The translations under genes were made by a program, and so were the position numbers. The notes beneath the pieces were generated by a model that ran no database searches, had not been told where the DNA came from, and saw only the letters and a program-made list of their open reading frames with translations. Shown here piece by piece: positions 10,881 through 19,606 of a DNA stretch of 64,000 nucleotides (position 1 is the stretch's first letter; each line of letters opens with the position of its first letter). The stretch lies in NCBI RefSeq assembly GCF_000442315.1, contig NZ_KE557321.1, positions 196,224 through 260,223 of the forward strand. Reading direction: 5' to 3'. The stretch is from Rubellimicrobium thermophilum DSM 16684. GTDB lineage: Bacteria > Pseudomonadota > Alphaproteobacteria > Rhodobacterales > Rhodobacteraceae.

Positions 10881-12001
10881 CGATCCGTTCCGTCGAGGCG
10901 ATCCCCGTCGCCTATCCCGAACCGAACGACCATTCGCGCCTGCGCTCGGTCTGTCTGGTCAAGGTGACCAATGCCGACGGGGTCGTGGGCTGGGGCGAAT
11001 GCTGCGCCTATTTCCCCGAGGCCAGCCGCGCCGCCAAGGCCCTGGTGGAGGGGTTGGGCGAGCTTCTGCTGGGCGAGGACGAGCTGCATACCGAACGGCT
11101 CTGGCGGCGGATGAAGGAGCACAGCTGGTGGTATGGCACCGGCGCCGGCATCGCCTCGCTCGCCATCTCGGGCATCGACATCGCCCTGTGGGACCTCAAG
11201 GGCAAGGTGCTGGGCCGCTCGGTCCTCGACCTGCTGGGCGGGCCGGTCCACGACCGGATGCCCGCCGTGGCCTCGGTCCATGCCACAAAGGCCTCGATCG
11301 AGGCCATGGTGGAGGATTTCCAGGGCTGGCTCGCCGACGGGATGCAGGGGATCAAGGTCGGCTTCGGCAAGAAGGGCGATGCCCATCTGGGCTTCGACCA
11401 CGACCGCGACGTGGAATTCGTCCGCAAGGTCCGCGAGGGGATCGGCCACAAGCGCCTGATGATCGATCTCGGCGTGAAGAACCGCTGGGACGTGGCCACC
11501 GCGATCCGGCGGGCCCGCGCCTTCGAGGCCTATGACGTGCACTGGCTCGAGGAGCCGCTCGGCCATGACGACCCGGAGGGCTATCGCGCGCTGCGGGCGG
11601 GCACCTCGCTGCGGCTGGCCTATGGCGAACGCGAATGGAACCATCGCGGGGTCGAACGCATCGTGACCACGGGCACGGTGGATGTGGTGGGCCTCGATCC
11701 GGGGCGCATCGAGGGGATCACGGGCTTTCTCAAGGCCGCCGAGATCTGCGCCACCCATCGCCGCCAGGCCAATGCGCACAACTTCTCCACGGCCATCGTC
11801 TCGGCCGCGAGCCAGGCGCTCAGCTTCGCCTGCGAGGCCTGCCGCGAGCTGGAGCTTCAGCCCGTCTACGGCCCGGCTCAGAAGGATCTGGTGGATCGCC
11901 CCGTCTGGCACCGGGATGGCTGGGTGGACCGGCCCGAAGGACCGGGGCTCGGCATCGTCATCAACGAGGATCTGGTGCAGCACGCGAGGCTCGACCGATG
12001 A
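10877..12001 (+). CDS. Enolase-superfamily acid-sugar dehydratase candidate (mandelate racemase group)
   Basis: This 374-residue protein has the enolase-superfamily lid domain followed by the barrel. The barrel residues look complete for the mandelate racemase group: Lys160 (GIKVGFG), metal ligands Asp197 (MIDLG), Glu225/226 (WLEEP) and Glu251 (YGERE), then Asp274 and His301 (NAHNFS) as the base pair. The second lysine of a KxK motif is replaced by Gly162. This arrangement fits dehydration of a sugar acid such as rhamnonate or fuconate, but sequence alone does not give the substrate. It overlaps both neighbours by 4 bases. Confidence 0.8.
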   Translation: MTIRSVEAIPVAYPEPNDHSRLRSVCLVKVTNADGVVGWGECCAYFPEASRAAKALVEGLGELLLGEDELHTERLWRRMKEHSWWYGTGAGIASLAISGIDIALWDLKGKVLGRSVLDLLGGPVHDRMPAVASVHATKASIEAMVEDFQGWLADGMQGIKVGFGKKGDAHLGFDHDRDVEFVRKVREGIGHKRLMIDLGVKNRWDVATAIRRARAFEAYDVHWLEEPLGHDDPEGYRALRAGTSLRLAYGEREWNHRGVERIVTTGTVDVVGLDPGRIEGITGFLKAAEICATHRRQANAHNFSTAIVSAASQALSFACEACRELELQPVYGPAQKDLVDRPVWHRDGWVDRPEGPGLGIVINEDLVQHARLDR

Positions 12002-12771
12002 GACGGCGGCATCTGGACTGGGGCCTGGCGGGGCGGGCCGTGATCGTCACCGGCGGGGCCGGCGCGATCGGCAGGGCGATCGCCGAAGGCTTTGCCGAGG
12101 CCGGGGCGCGCGTCGCCGTGGTGGACCGCGAAACCGCCGCCGCCCAGGCCGCGGCCGCAGCGCTCGGGGGCGAGGGACATGAGGGCTTCGGCGCCGATCT
12201 GGCCGCGATCGCCGCCCTGCCCGATCTGGTGGCGGCCATCGAGGCGCAGATGGGCCTGTGCACGGTGCTGTGCAATGTGGCCGGGGTCATCCGCCGCAAT
12301 GCCGATCTGCTCTCGGTCACCGAGGAGGAATGGGACGGCCAGCACGCCGTCAACCTCAAGGCGACCTTCTTCCTCTGCCAGGCCTTCGCCGCGCGCCTGA
12401 TCGCCGCAGGACGGCCCGGGGCCATCGTCAACACGACCTCGCAGGGCTGGTGGTCGGGGGGCTATGCCGGATCGGTCGTCTACAACGCCGCCAAGGGCGG
12501 CGTGGCGACCATGACCCGCGGGCTGGCCCGCGCCTGGGCGCCCCATGGCATCCGGGTCAACGCCCTCGCGCCGGGGCTGGTGGAGACGCCGATGCTGGTC
12601 ACGCCCGAGACCACGCCCGAACAGGTCGCGGCCCTTGTGGCGCAGATCCCGCTGGGGCGGCTCGGCCAGCCCGCCGACCATGCCGGGGCGGCGGTGTTCC
12701 TCGCCTCCGACCTCGCCGCCTATGTGACCGGGGCCACGCTCAATGTCTCCGGCGGCTTCCTGATGTACTGA
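11998..12771 (+). CDS. Short-chain dehydrogenase/reductase
   Basis: This is a 257-residue classical SDR. It has the cofactor loop TGGAGAIG, NVAGVI, the catalytic TTS and YNAAK (Y-x3-K), and the ending VTGATLNVSGGF typical of NAD(P)-dependent sugar or sugar-acid dehydrogenases. It is the last gene of the operon, coupled by ATGA to the enolase-family gene. By analogy with the non-phosphorylated L-fucose route it could oxidise a 2-keto-3-deoxy acid at C4, or be the sugar 1-dehydrogenase. The choice between the two operon SDRs is open. Confidence 0.82.
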   Translation: MRRRHLDWGLAGRAVIVTGGAGAIGRAIAEGFAEAGARVAVVDRETAAAQAAAAALGGEGHEGFGADLAAIAALPDLVAAIEAQMGLCTVLCNVAGVIRRNADLLSVTEEEWDGQHAVNLKATFFLCQAFAARLIAAGRPGAIVNTTSQGWWSGGYAGSVVYNAAKGGVATMTRGLARAWAPHGIRVNALAPGLVETPMLVTPETTPEQVAALVAQIPLGRLGQPADHAGAAVFLASDLAAYVTGATLNVSGGFLMY

Positions 12772-12876
12772 CGGCCGCCGGCCCTGCCGGTCCGGCGCGG
12801 GATCGCGCACGACTCTCCGCCGCCTCCCCCTTGGGCCCCCCTTGTGCCTGCGGGGAAGGCCGCTAGGATGGCGCGC

Positions 12877-12965
12877 ACCTCGGGGTGCCCCAAGGGGGGC
12901 TGAGATGCGCGGGATGCGCGCGAACCCGTCGAACCTGAACCGGTTAGCACCGGCGGAGGGAAGGT
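12877..12965 (+). promoter_or_regulatory. TPP riboswitch (THI element)
   Basis: The conserved core is directly readable: CGGGGTGCCC, then GGCTGAGATG, then ACCCGTCGAACCTGAACCGG and TTAGCACCGGCGGAGGGAAG. The short P1 helix pairs ACCT (12877-12880) with AGGT (12962-12965). It stands upstream of the thiamine importer thiBPQ, which it should switch off when thiamine pyrophosphate is abundant. Confidence 0.95.
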
Positions 12966-12988
12966 CCCGGCAGCCCTCATGGCCCGCC

Positions 12989-13011
12989 GCGCCCCACACC
13001 CGCCGGGGCGC
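12989..13011 (+). promoter_or_regulatory. Hairpin next to the thiB ribosome site (riboswitch expression platform)
   Basis: GCGCCCC pairs with GGGGCGC across a nine-base loop, ending one base before the AAGGAG of thiB. There is no T run, so control of translation start rather than transcription termination is the likely output of the TPP riboswitch. This is inference from position. Confidence 0.45.
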
Positions 13012-13026
13012 CAAGGAGAGCGAGCC

Positions 13027-13999
13027 ATGACCAGAAGTCTTTCCCTGCTGCCCCTGCTTCTTGCCACATCGGCCGTTGCGCAGGACCGCCCCGTGCTGAC
13101 GGTCCTGACCTATGACAGCTTCGTCTCCGAATGGGGGCCGGGCCCGGCCATCGAGGCCGCCTTCGAGGCCGAATGTGGCTGCGACCTGCGCTTCGAGACG
13201 GGGGGCGACGGGGCCGCGCTGCTCGCCCGGCTGCGCCTCGAGGGCGAGGGGGCGGATGTGGTGCTGGGCCTCGATTCCAACCTCGTGCAGGAGGCGCGGG
13301 ATTCGGGCCTCTTCGCACCCCATGGCCTGACCCCCGAACTCGATCTGCCCGTGGCCTGGGAGGACGACATCTTCCTGCCCTTCGACTGGGGCTGGTTCGC
13401 CCTGGTCGGGCGCCGGGACGGCCCCGCCCCGGCCAGCTTCCGCGAACTGGCCGAATCCGATGCGACGCTGCTGATCCAGGATCCCCGTTCCTCGACCCCC
13501 GGCCTCGGCCTCGTGCTGTGGATCGCCGCCGCCTATGGGGATGAGGCCCCCCGCGATCTGGCAGGCGCTGGCGGACAACATCGTGACCGTCACCCCCGGC
13601 TGGTCCGAGGCCTATGGCCTGTTCCTCGAGGGCGAGGCCGATCTGGTGCTCTCCTACTCCACCTCGCCCGCCTATCACCTCATCGCCGAGGAGGATCCGG
13701 GCTTCGTCGCGCTCGAGATGGAGGAAGGGCACTATCTGCAGGTCGAGGTCGCAGCCAAGGTGGCCTCCACCGATGTCCCCGATCTGGCCGATGCCTTCCT
13801 CGCCTTCATGCTGACCGACGCTGTCCAGTCCGTCATCCCCACGACCAACTGGATGTATCCAGCCGTCACGCCGGCGGCGGGCCTGCCCGAGGGCTTCGAG
13901 TCGATGCGCCCGGCGGTCTCGCTCTTCCTGACGCCGGAGGAGGCCGCCGCCCTGCGCGAGCCCGCCATCGGGGCCTGGCGCGAGGCGCTCTCGCGGTGA
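13027..13999 (+). CDS. thiB: Thiamine ABC transporter binding protein ThiB (one frameshift)
   Basis: This is a periplasmic thiamine/TPP receptor of about 323 residues. It has a signal peptide (LSLLPLLLATSAVAQ), the family start VLTYDSFVSEWGPG and the later PTTNWMYPAVTP. One extra C in the run at about 13546-13551 breaks the frame; removing it joins AYGDEAPAIWQALADN. The ATG follows AAGGAGAG. The riboswitch upstream and thiP and thiQ downstream confirm the role. The stop overlaps the thiP GTG. Confidence 0.9.
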
Positions 14000-15520
14000 G
14001 GCCCGCCTGGCCCGCCTGGCCGGGGCGGATGGCGACGGCGCTTGTCGCGGCACTCTGCCTCGGGCCGCTGCTTCCCCTGCTTGCGGGCGGGGGGGGGGCT
14101 GGGCGCGGCCGATCTGGCGGCGCTGCGCTTCACGCTGACACAGGCGGCGCTCTCGGCCCTGTTCGCCTGCGCGCTGGCCATCCCGCTGGCGCGCGCCCTG
14201 GCGCGGAGGGATTTTCCGGGGCGCGGCGCCTTCGTGATGCTGCTCGGCGCGCCCTTCCTGCTGCCGACCATCGTCGCCGTGATGGGGCTGCTGGCCCTGT
14301 TCGGCCGCGGGGGCCTCCTCAACGGGGCACTCGCGGCGCTGGGGCTGCCGCCGGTCTCGATCTACGGGCTGCACGGGGTCGTGCTGGCCCATGTGTTCCT
14401 CAACCTGCCGCTCGCAACGCGGCTGCTGCTGCTGGGCTGGAGCGCGATCCCCGCCGAACGCTTCCGCCTGGCGGCGTCGCTCGGCGCGCCGGTGGGCGCG
14501 CTGATCGAACGGCCGATGCTGCGCGCGACGCTGCCCGGTGCCTTCGCCGCCATCTTCGCGCTGTGCCTGACCAGCTTTGCCGTCGCCCTGATCCTGGGCG
14601 GGGGGCCGCGCGCCACGACGCTGGAACTCGCCCTCTATCAGGCGATCCGCTTCGAGGCCGACTTCGCCGCGGCCGCCTCGCTCGCCCTGCTGCAATATGC
14701 GCTCTGCGGAGCGGCGGCGCTGGCTGCCTGGCGCCTCGCGCGCGCGCCGCTGACAGGCGCAGGCCTCGGGCGGCCGGTGGAGCGGTGGGATGCGCAGGGG
14801 GCGGGGCTCCGGCTGCTCGATGCCCTGATCATCGCGGCGGGGGTGCTGTTCGTGATCCTGCCGCTGGCCCTCGTCCTGCTGCGGGGGCTGGACGGTCTGG
14901 CCGAGATGCCCCCTTCCGTCCGGGGCGCCGCGGGGCGATCGCTCCTCGTGGCCCTGGCTGCCACGGCGATCGCCCTCGGGCTTGCGCTGGCGCTCGCGCT
15001 GCGGGGCGGGCCGCTGGCCGAAGGGGCGGGGGCGCTGCCGCTCGCGGCCTCCTCGCTGGTGCTGGGGACGGGGCTGCTGCTGCTGATCCGGCCCCATCTG
15101 CCGCTTCAGGCGGCGGCGCTGCCGGTGGCGGCACTGCTCGATGGGCTGCTGGCGCTGCCCTTCGCGCTGCGTGCCCTTCGTCCCGCTTTGCGCGAGGCCG
15201 AGGCGCGCCACGGCCGCCTGGCCACCGCGCTCGGGATCACGGGCTGGCGGCGGCTGCGGATCCTGATCCTGCCGCTGGCGCGCCCTGCGCTCGGCTTCGC
15301 GGGGGGGCTGGCGGCGGCGCTGTCGGCCGGCAGTCTCGGCGCCATCGCCCTCTATGCCGGCGAAGGACAGGCGACACTGCCGCTGCTGATGGCCCGGCTG
15401 ATGGGGGCCTACCGGATGGAGGCGGCCGCCGGGGTGGCCTTGCTGCTGCTGGCGCTGGCCTTCGGCCTGTTCGCCGTCTTCGATCTCTGGGGACGGGGAG
15501 GGCGCCATGCTCGTGCTTGA
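13996..15520 (+). CDS. thiP: Thiamine ABC transporter permease ThiP (frameshift in a G10 run)
   Basis: This is a fused two-domain permease of about 507 residues with about twelve membrane segments and two binding-protein-dependent transport loops (EAA-like loops near AASLGAPVGALIERPML and LATALGITGWRRLRIL). It starts at GTG 13996 overlapping thiB. A run of ten G at 14089-14098 holds one base too many; nine gives a continuous AGGGGLGAADLAALR. An internal ATG after the run is unlikely because the first membrane helix would be lost. It forms the channel of the thiamine importer. Confidence 0.9.
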
Positions 15521-16199
15521 GGGGCTCCATCTGCGCGCGGGCGATTTCCGCCTGACGGCCGATCTGACGGTGCCGAAGGGGGCAGCCGTCGCCGTCATGG
15601 GCCCCTCTGGCGGGGGCAAGTCCACGCTGCTGTCGGCCATCGCCGGCTTTCTGGCCCCCGCAGCGGGCCGCATCCTGTGGGCGGGGCGCGATCTCGTCCC
15701 CCTGGCGCCGGCCGCGCGGCCCGTGGGGATCCTCTTTCAGGACAACAACCTCTTTCCGCATCTGACGGCGCTGCAGAATGTCGCCCTGGGCCTGCGCCCC
15801 TCCCTCCGCCCGACGGAGGCCGAGCGCGACCGCGCCGAGGCGGCGCTCGCGCAGGTCGGCCTTGCGGGGCTCGGGAAGCGCTATCCGGCCGAACTGTCGG
15901 GTGGACAGCAGTCGCGCGTGGCGCTGGCCCGCCTTCTGGTGCAGGAGCGGCCGCTGGTGCTGATGGACGAACCCTTTGCCGCGCTCGGCCCCGCCCTCAG
16001 GGCCGAGATGCTGGCCCTGACCCGCCAGACGCTCATGGCTCGGGGGGCGACGCTGCTGCTGGTGACCCATGATCCGGGGGATGCCCGCGCCCTGGCCGAT
16101 CTGATCCTGCCGGTCGTCGAGGGGCGGGCCCATCCGCCGCGCCCCGCCGCGGCCCTGCTGGACGATCCCCCGCCCGCGCTGCGCGCCTATCTGGGATAG
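15507..16199 (+). CDS. thiQ: Thiamine ABC transporter ATPase ThiQ
   Basis: This 230-residue ATPase has Walker A GPSGGGKST near residue 34, the Q-loop FQDNNLFPHL, the signature LSGGQQSR, Walker B LVLMDEPFAALG and the switch His in VTHDPGDA. It overlaps the end of thiP by 14 bases. The short length without a C-terminal regulatory domain is typical of ThiQ. It energises thiamine uptake with ThiB and ThiP. Confidence 0.92.
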   Translation: MLVLEGLHLRAGDFRLTADLTVPKGAAVAVMGPSGGGKSTLLSAIAGFLAPAAGRILWAGRDLVPLAPAARPVGILFQDNNLFPHLTALQNVALGLRPSLRPTEAERDRAEAALAQVGLAGLGKRYPAELSGGQQSRVALARLLVQERPLVLMDEPFAALGPALRAEMLALTRQTLMARGATLLLVTHDPGDARALADLILPVVEGRAHPPRPAAALLDDPPPALRAYLG

Positions 16200-17166
16200 G
16201 CAAAGCGCCATTCCGTGACCTGCCGCCAGACCATGCCGGGGTGCAGCAGGATCGCCGGGAAATGCGGATGGGATGGCGCATCGGGCCACAGCTGCGGCTC
16301 GATGGCGAAGGCCTCGAAGCGTTCGCCCCCCGGCCGGGCACCCTGATTGCCGTCATAGACCTGCACCCCCGGCGCGGTCGTGGCCAGCGTCATCGACAGG
16401 CCCGCGGCACCGGTCAGCCACAGCACCTCGCGCAGCGGACCGGGGGCGTCCGCCAGGCAGAAATTGTGATCGAACAGCGGCGCACCGGGCCGGGGCCGCC
16501 GCCCCTCGCGCAGGTCGAAAGGGGTTCCGGCCACGGGCCGGACCTCGCCCGTGGGCAGCAGATCCCCGTCCACCGGCAGATAGCGGTCGGCCGCGATGCG
16601 CAGGGCATGACCCTCCCATGTCGGCGTCCCGTCGAGGTTCCAGTAGCTGTGATTGACGGGGTTCATCAGGGTGGGGGCATCGGTGGTCGCGCTCAGCTCC
16701 AGCCGCAGCGTCGCCGGCGGCAGGAGGCGGAAAAGCGCCGTGATCGTCCCGGTTGCCGGGCAAACCCCCCTCGCCGTCCGGCAGACGGATGGCGAAGCGG
16801 ACATGGTCTGCCGCGTGTTCCGTCACCTCCCAGAGACGGAACTGGATGCCCGCGCTGCCCGAATGGAGGAGATGGGGCCCCTGATTGGCGGGAAAGCGGC
16901 AGAGGCGCCCGGCGATTTCGGCCTGGGCCCCGCGCAGGCGGTTGGCGACGGGGCCGACGATGGCACCGTGATAGATCAGCGGTCCGTCCGGCCCCTCATA
17001 GAGCGACAGGTCATCCGATCCCACCGTCAGGTCATGGGGGATGCCAGCCAGGCGCAGGCTGCGCAGCGTGGCCCCGCGGGTGAGAAAGCGGGCCGCGAGG
17101 CCACCCCCCCGCGATGTCGATGGCATAAACCCTCTCGCCGGAGGCGAGGCTGCCGAAGGGGATCAC
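16187..17166 (-). CDS. galM: Aldose 1-epimerase (two frameshifts)
   Basis: This mutarotase of about 325 residues has the motifs GPVANRL, the catalytic His in NPVNHSYWNLDG and the later Glu in EAFAIEPQ. It interconverts sugar anomers, presumably galactose, for the dehydrogenase of the same operon. Extra bases in the G run near 17106 and in the GGG near 16759 break the frame; removing each gives a continuous protein. It starts at GTG 17166, overlapping the stop of the lactonase gene by 3 bases, and its end overlaps convergent thiQ by 13 bases. Confidence 0.87.
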
Positions 17167-18011
17167 AGCACGACCCGCGGTTCGGGCTGGCCGCGCCGTC
17201 CCGTGGGGATGGCGAAGGTGCGGCCCGAATCGGGGGCCTCCGTCAGGGCGTCCTCTGACAGGCCGGCTGCGGCCGATGTCACGAACAGCGTCGAGAACAG
17301 CTCGCCCCCCCAGGCGGGGCAACTGCTCTGGGCGGCGGGCACGGGATAGTATTCGAGCCGCGTGCCATCGGGCGCAAAGCCCCGCACCATGCCCGCGCCC
17401 CAGAAGGCGATCCAGATGTTGCCGTCCGCATCCGTGACGGCGCCGTCGGGATGCAGGCCCTCGGCGCGGAAGTCGATGGCTGCCTCCGCCTCGCCGGAGG
17501 GCCAGCCATCGGCCTCGGCCAGGGGCTGGCGGCGCAGGATGCCCTCGGCGGTGTCGGTCCACCAGGCAAAGCGCCCCTCGGGGTCGAAGCAGATGGCATT
17601 GGGGATGGTGATGCCGCCGGCGATGCGCCGGATCTCGCCCCGGAAATAGCGCCAGATCGCGCCCTTGCCCGTCTCGTGCTTCAGTCCCATGGTCGAGAAC
17701 CAGAAGCCCCCCCAGGGGTCGGCGCGCCCGTCATTGGGCCGCACGCCGTCGGATTCGATGGGGGCGACGGTCTCGGCCTCGCCGCTGCGCAGATCGAAGC
17801 GCACCAGGGCCCCCTGTCTGGCGATCAGCAGGCTGTGGCGATCCACCCATCCCGCGGCCGAGGCGATGCTGTCCAGCCGGTATCGCCGCCCATCGGCGAA
17901 CAGGCTCCGGCCCAGGATGTCGAACCACAGCAGCTCGCCCCGCTCGGGGTGCCACAGGGCGCCTTCGCCCAGCAGGCAGTTCGTCGCATCATGGATCTGG
18001 ACGGTGGTCAT
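17163..18011 (-). CDS. SMP-30/gluconolactonase-family sugar lactonase
   Basis: This is a 282-residue six-bladed beta-propeller lactonase. The metal-site residues of the family can be placed: Glu in LLGEGALWHPE, Asn in the IPNAICFDPEG segment and Asp in GLHPDGAVTDADG. It should open the aldonolactone made by the SDR of the operon to the free aldonic acid. It lies between dgoA and galM with 4-base overlaps on both sides, indicating one transcript. The likely substrate is D-galactonolactone, inferred from the neighbours dgoK and dgoA. Confidence 0.87.
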   Translation of the reverse strand: MTTVQIHDATNCLLGEGALWHPERGELLWFDILGRSLFADGRRYRLDSIASAAGWVDRHSLLIARQGALVRFDLRSGEAETVAPIESDGVRPNDGRADPWGGFWFSTMGLKHETGKGAIWRYFRGEIRRIAGGITIPNAICFDPEGRFAWWTDTAEGILRRQPLAEADGWPSGEAEAAIDFRAEGLHPDGAVTDADGNIWIAFWGAGMVRGFAPDGTRLEYYPVPAAQSSCPAWGGELFSTLFVTSAAAGLSEDALTEAPDSGRTFAIPTGRRGQPEPRVVL

Positions 18012-18622
18012 GGGCTGTCCTCCCTCGCCCTGTCATAGGCCGCAACCAGGGCGCGCGCGCGTTCGCCGACCTGTTCCGCGGTCATGCCCGGCCGGTAGAG
18101 GGCCGATCCGATGCCGAATCCGTCTGCCCCGGCCGCCAGCCAGGCGGCGAAGTTCTCCGGCCCCGCGCCGCCCACGGCATAGACGCGCGTGCCGGAGGGC
18201 AGGACGGCCCGCATCGCCCGCAGGCCCTCGGGGCCGATCAGACTGCCGGGGAACAGCTTGAGCCCCGTGGCGCCCCAGCGCAGGGCGGCGAAGGCCTCGG
18301 TCGGGGTCATCACGCCGGGCCAGCTCTCGAGGCCATGGGCCGCCGCAGCGCGGATCACGGCCTCGTCCGCATTGGGAGAGACGACGATGCGTCCGCCGGC
18401 CTCCTTCAGCCTTTCGACCTCCTCGGGGCAGAGCACGGTGCCGGCGCCGACCGTCGCGCGGTCTCCGATGGCGTGGGCCATCGCCCGGATCGAGGCGAAG
18501 GGATCGGGCGAATTCAGCGGCACCTCGATGACGGCGATTCCGGCCGCGACCAGGGCCTCGCCCACGGCCACGGCCTCCTCGGGGCGAAGGCCGCGCAGGA
18601 TGGCGATCAGCGGCCGGCTCAT
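18008..18622 (-). CDS. dgoA: 2-dehydro-3-deoxy-6-phosphogalactonate aldolase
   Basis: This 204-residue class I KDPG/KDPGal aldolase has the start LIAILRGLRPEEA, the catalytic Glu in VIEVPLNSPDP and the Schiff-base Lys in TGLKLFPGSLIG. The LNSPDP version of the first motif and the adjacent kinase point to the galactonate rather than the gluconate branch. It splits the phosphorylated 3-deoxy-keto acid to pyruvate and glyceraldehyde 3-phosphate. Overlaps of 4 bases join it to dgoK upstream and the lactonase downstream. Confidence 0.9.
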   Translation of the reverse strand: MSRPLIAILRGLRPEEAVAVGEALVAAGIAVIEVPLNSPDPFASIRAMAHAIGDRATVGAGTVLCPEEVERLKEAGGRIVVSPNADEAVIRAAAAHGLESWPGVMTPTEAFAALRWGATGLKLFPGSLIGPEGLRAMRAVLPSGTRVYAVGGAGPENFAAWLAAGADGFGIGSALYRPGMTAEQVGERARALVAAYDRAREDSP

Positions 18623-19530
18623 GTCCCTCTCTCCCCGGTCTGTTCCCTGCGGGCGGCCTGCAACCCGGCCAGGGTCACGGCGGTGTCATCGGTCAGGGCG
18701 GCGTCCACCCCCTGCATGGCCAGGGCGGCCCGGTAATGGCCCGCCAGCCGCCCGGTTCCGATCAGCGCCACGCGCTCGCCCAGCCACCAGCCGCGCGCGG
18801 CCTGGATCTCGGCCCCGATCAGCAGGCCGGACAGGCGCGCGCGGGCGGCGGCCGGCGACAGGGCGGTCAGCAGCGATTCGGCCCGGATCGCGAACAGCCG
18901 CGAGGCCAGGGCCTCGGGGCGGGCCATCCCCTCGGTCAGGGCGGCGGCAAAGGCGCCCTCGTCCCAGCCCTCGCCGGCCAGGCTGTGGCGCAGCACGGTA
19001 TGCGCCGCGATCGCGGCATAGAGCTCGCCGGTCATGAAGCTGCGGAAGCCCACCACTTCGCCCGCGCTCAGGCGCACCCATTTGGAATGGGTCCCCGGCA
19101 GGCAGAGGACCCCATCCCAGCCGGGATTGAGCGCGAGGAACCCGGCGACCTGCGTCTCCTCGCCGCGCATGACATCGGGGGGGTCGTCCTGCGCCAGACC
19201 GGGCACGATCCGCACATCGAGATCGGGGCCCGAGGGGGCAGGGGTCAGCCCCTTGGCAAGGGGGGGGCCGGGCACCCGGGCATAGCCGGCCTCGGCCCAG
19301 CCCTGCCGGGCGCCGGCCATGCCGCAGATCAGGACCGGCATCCGTCCCCCGCCCAGCCAGTCGCCGATGATGTCGCGCAGCGCGCCCTCGAAGTCCTCAC
19401 GGCGCAGCCGGCCCATGCCGCGGTCCGACCGGGCCTCGGCCAGCGGCTCTCCTGCCTCTGTCATGGCCCAGGCCCGCAGGTTCGACGTGCCCCAGTCCAC
19501 CGCGATCCAGTCCGGCCTCACTCCTGTCAC
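18619..19530 (-). CDS. dgoK: 2-dehydro-3-deoxygalactonokinase
   Basis: This 303-residue kinase phosphorylates 2-dehydro-3-deoxygalactonate with ATP. It has the family start IAVDWGTSNLRAW, the substrate-pocket region LPGTHSKWV and the C-terminal segment ALIGTGRLAGHYRAAL. It starts at GTG preceded by GGAGGAAGG. A short tandem repeat lies between it and the upstream SDR gene. It works immediately before DgoA in the De Ley-Doudoroff galactose route. Confidence 0.9.
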   Translation of the reverse strand: MTGVRPDWIAVDWGTSNLRAWAMTEAGEPLAEARSDRGMGRLRREDFEGALRDIIGDWLGGGRMPVLICGMAGARQGWAEAGYARVPGPPLAKGLTPAPSGPDLDVRIVPGLAQDDPPDVMRGEETQVAGFLALNPGWDGVLCLPGTHSKWVRLSAGEVVGFRSFMTGELYAAIAAHTVLRHSLAGEGWDEGAFAAALTEGMARPEALASRLFAIRAESLLTALSPAAARARLSGLLIGAEIQAARGWWLGERVALIGTGRLAGHYRAALAMQGVDAALTDDTAVTLAGLQAARREQTGERGT

Positions 19531-19563
19531 TTTCTGCCTTCCTCCGTCCGTCGTCCGGTCGTT

Positions 19564-19606
19564 CCGGTCAGTCTCCCGGTCAGTCTCCCGGTCAGTCTCC
19601 CGGTCA
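19564..19606 (-). repeat. 12-bp tandem repeat carrying in-frame stop codons
   Basis: Three full copies and a partial copy of TGACCGGGAGAC (minus strand) begin at the SDR stop codon. Because the unit is 12 bases long, each copy repeats the TGA in the same frame, giving four consecutive in-frame stops at 19604, 19592, 19580 and 19568. Confidence 0.85.

Noticed and set aside
13996-14098. Poly-G phase variation of thiP
   Set aside because: The run is long enough for slippage, but off-by-one runs occur in many genes here, so a sequence error is the simpler explanation.
12977-15673. An 898-codon open frame on the minus strand
   Set aside because: It is antisense to thiBPQ, and the product is Gln/Arg/Gly-rich without family features.
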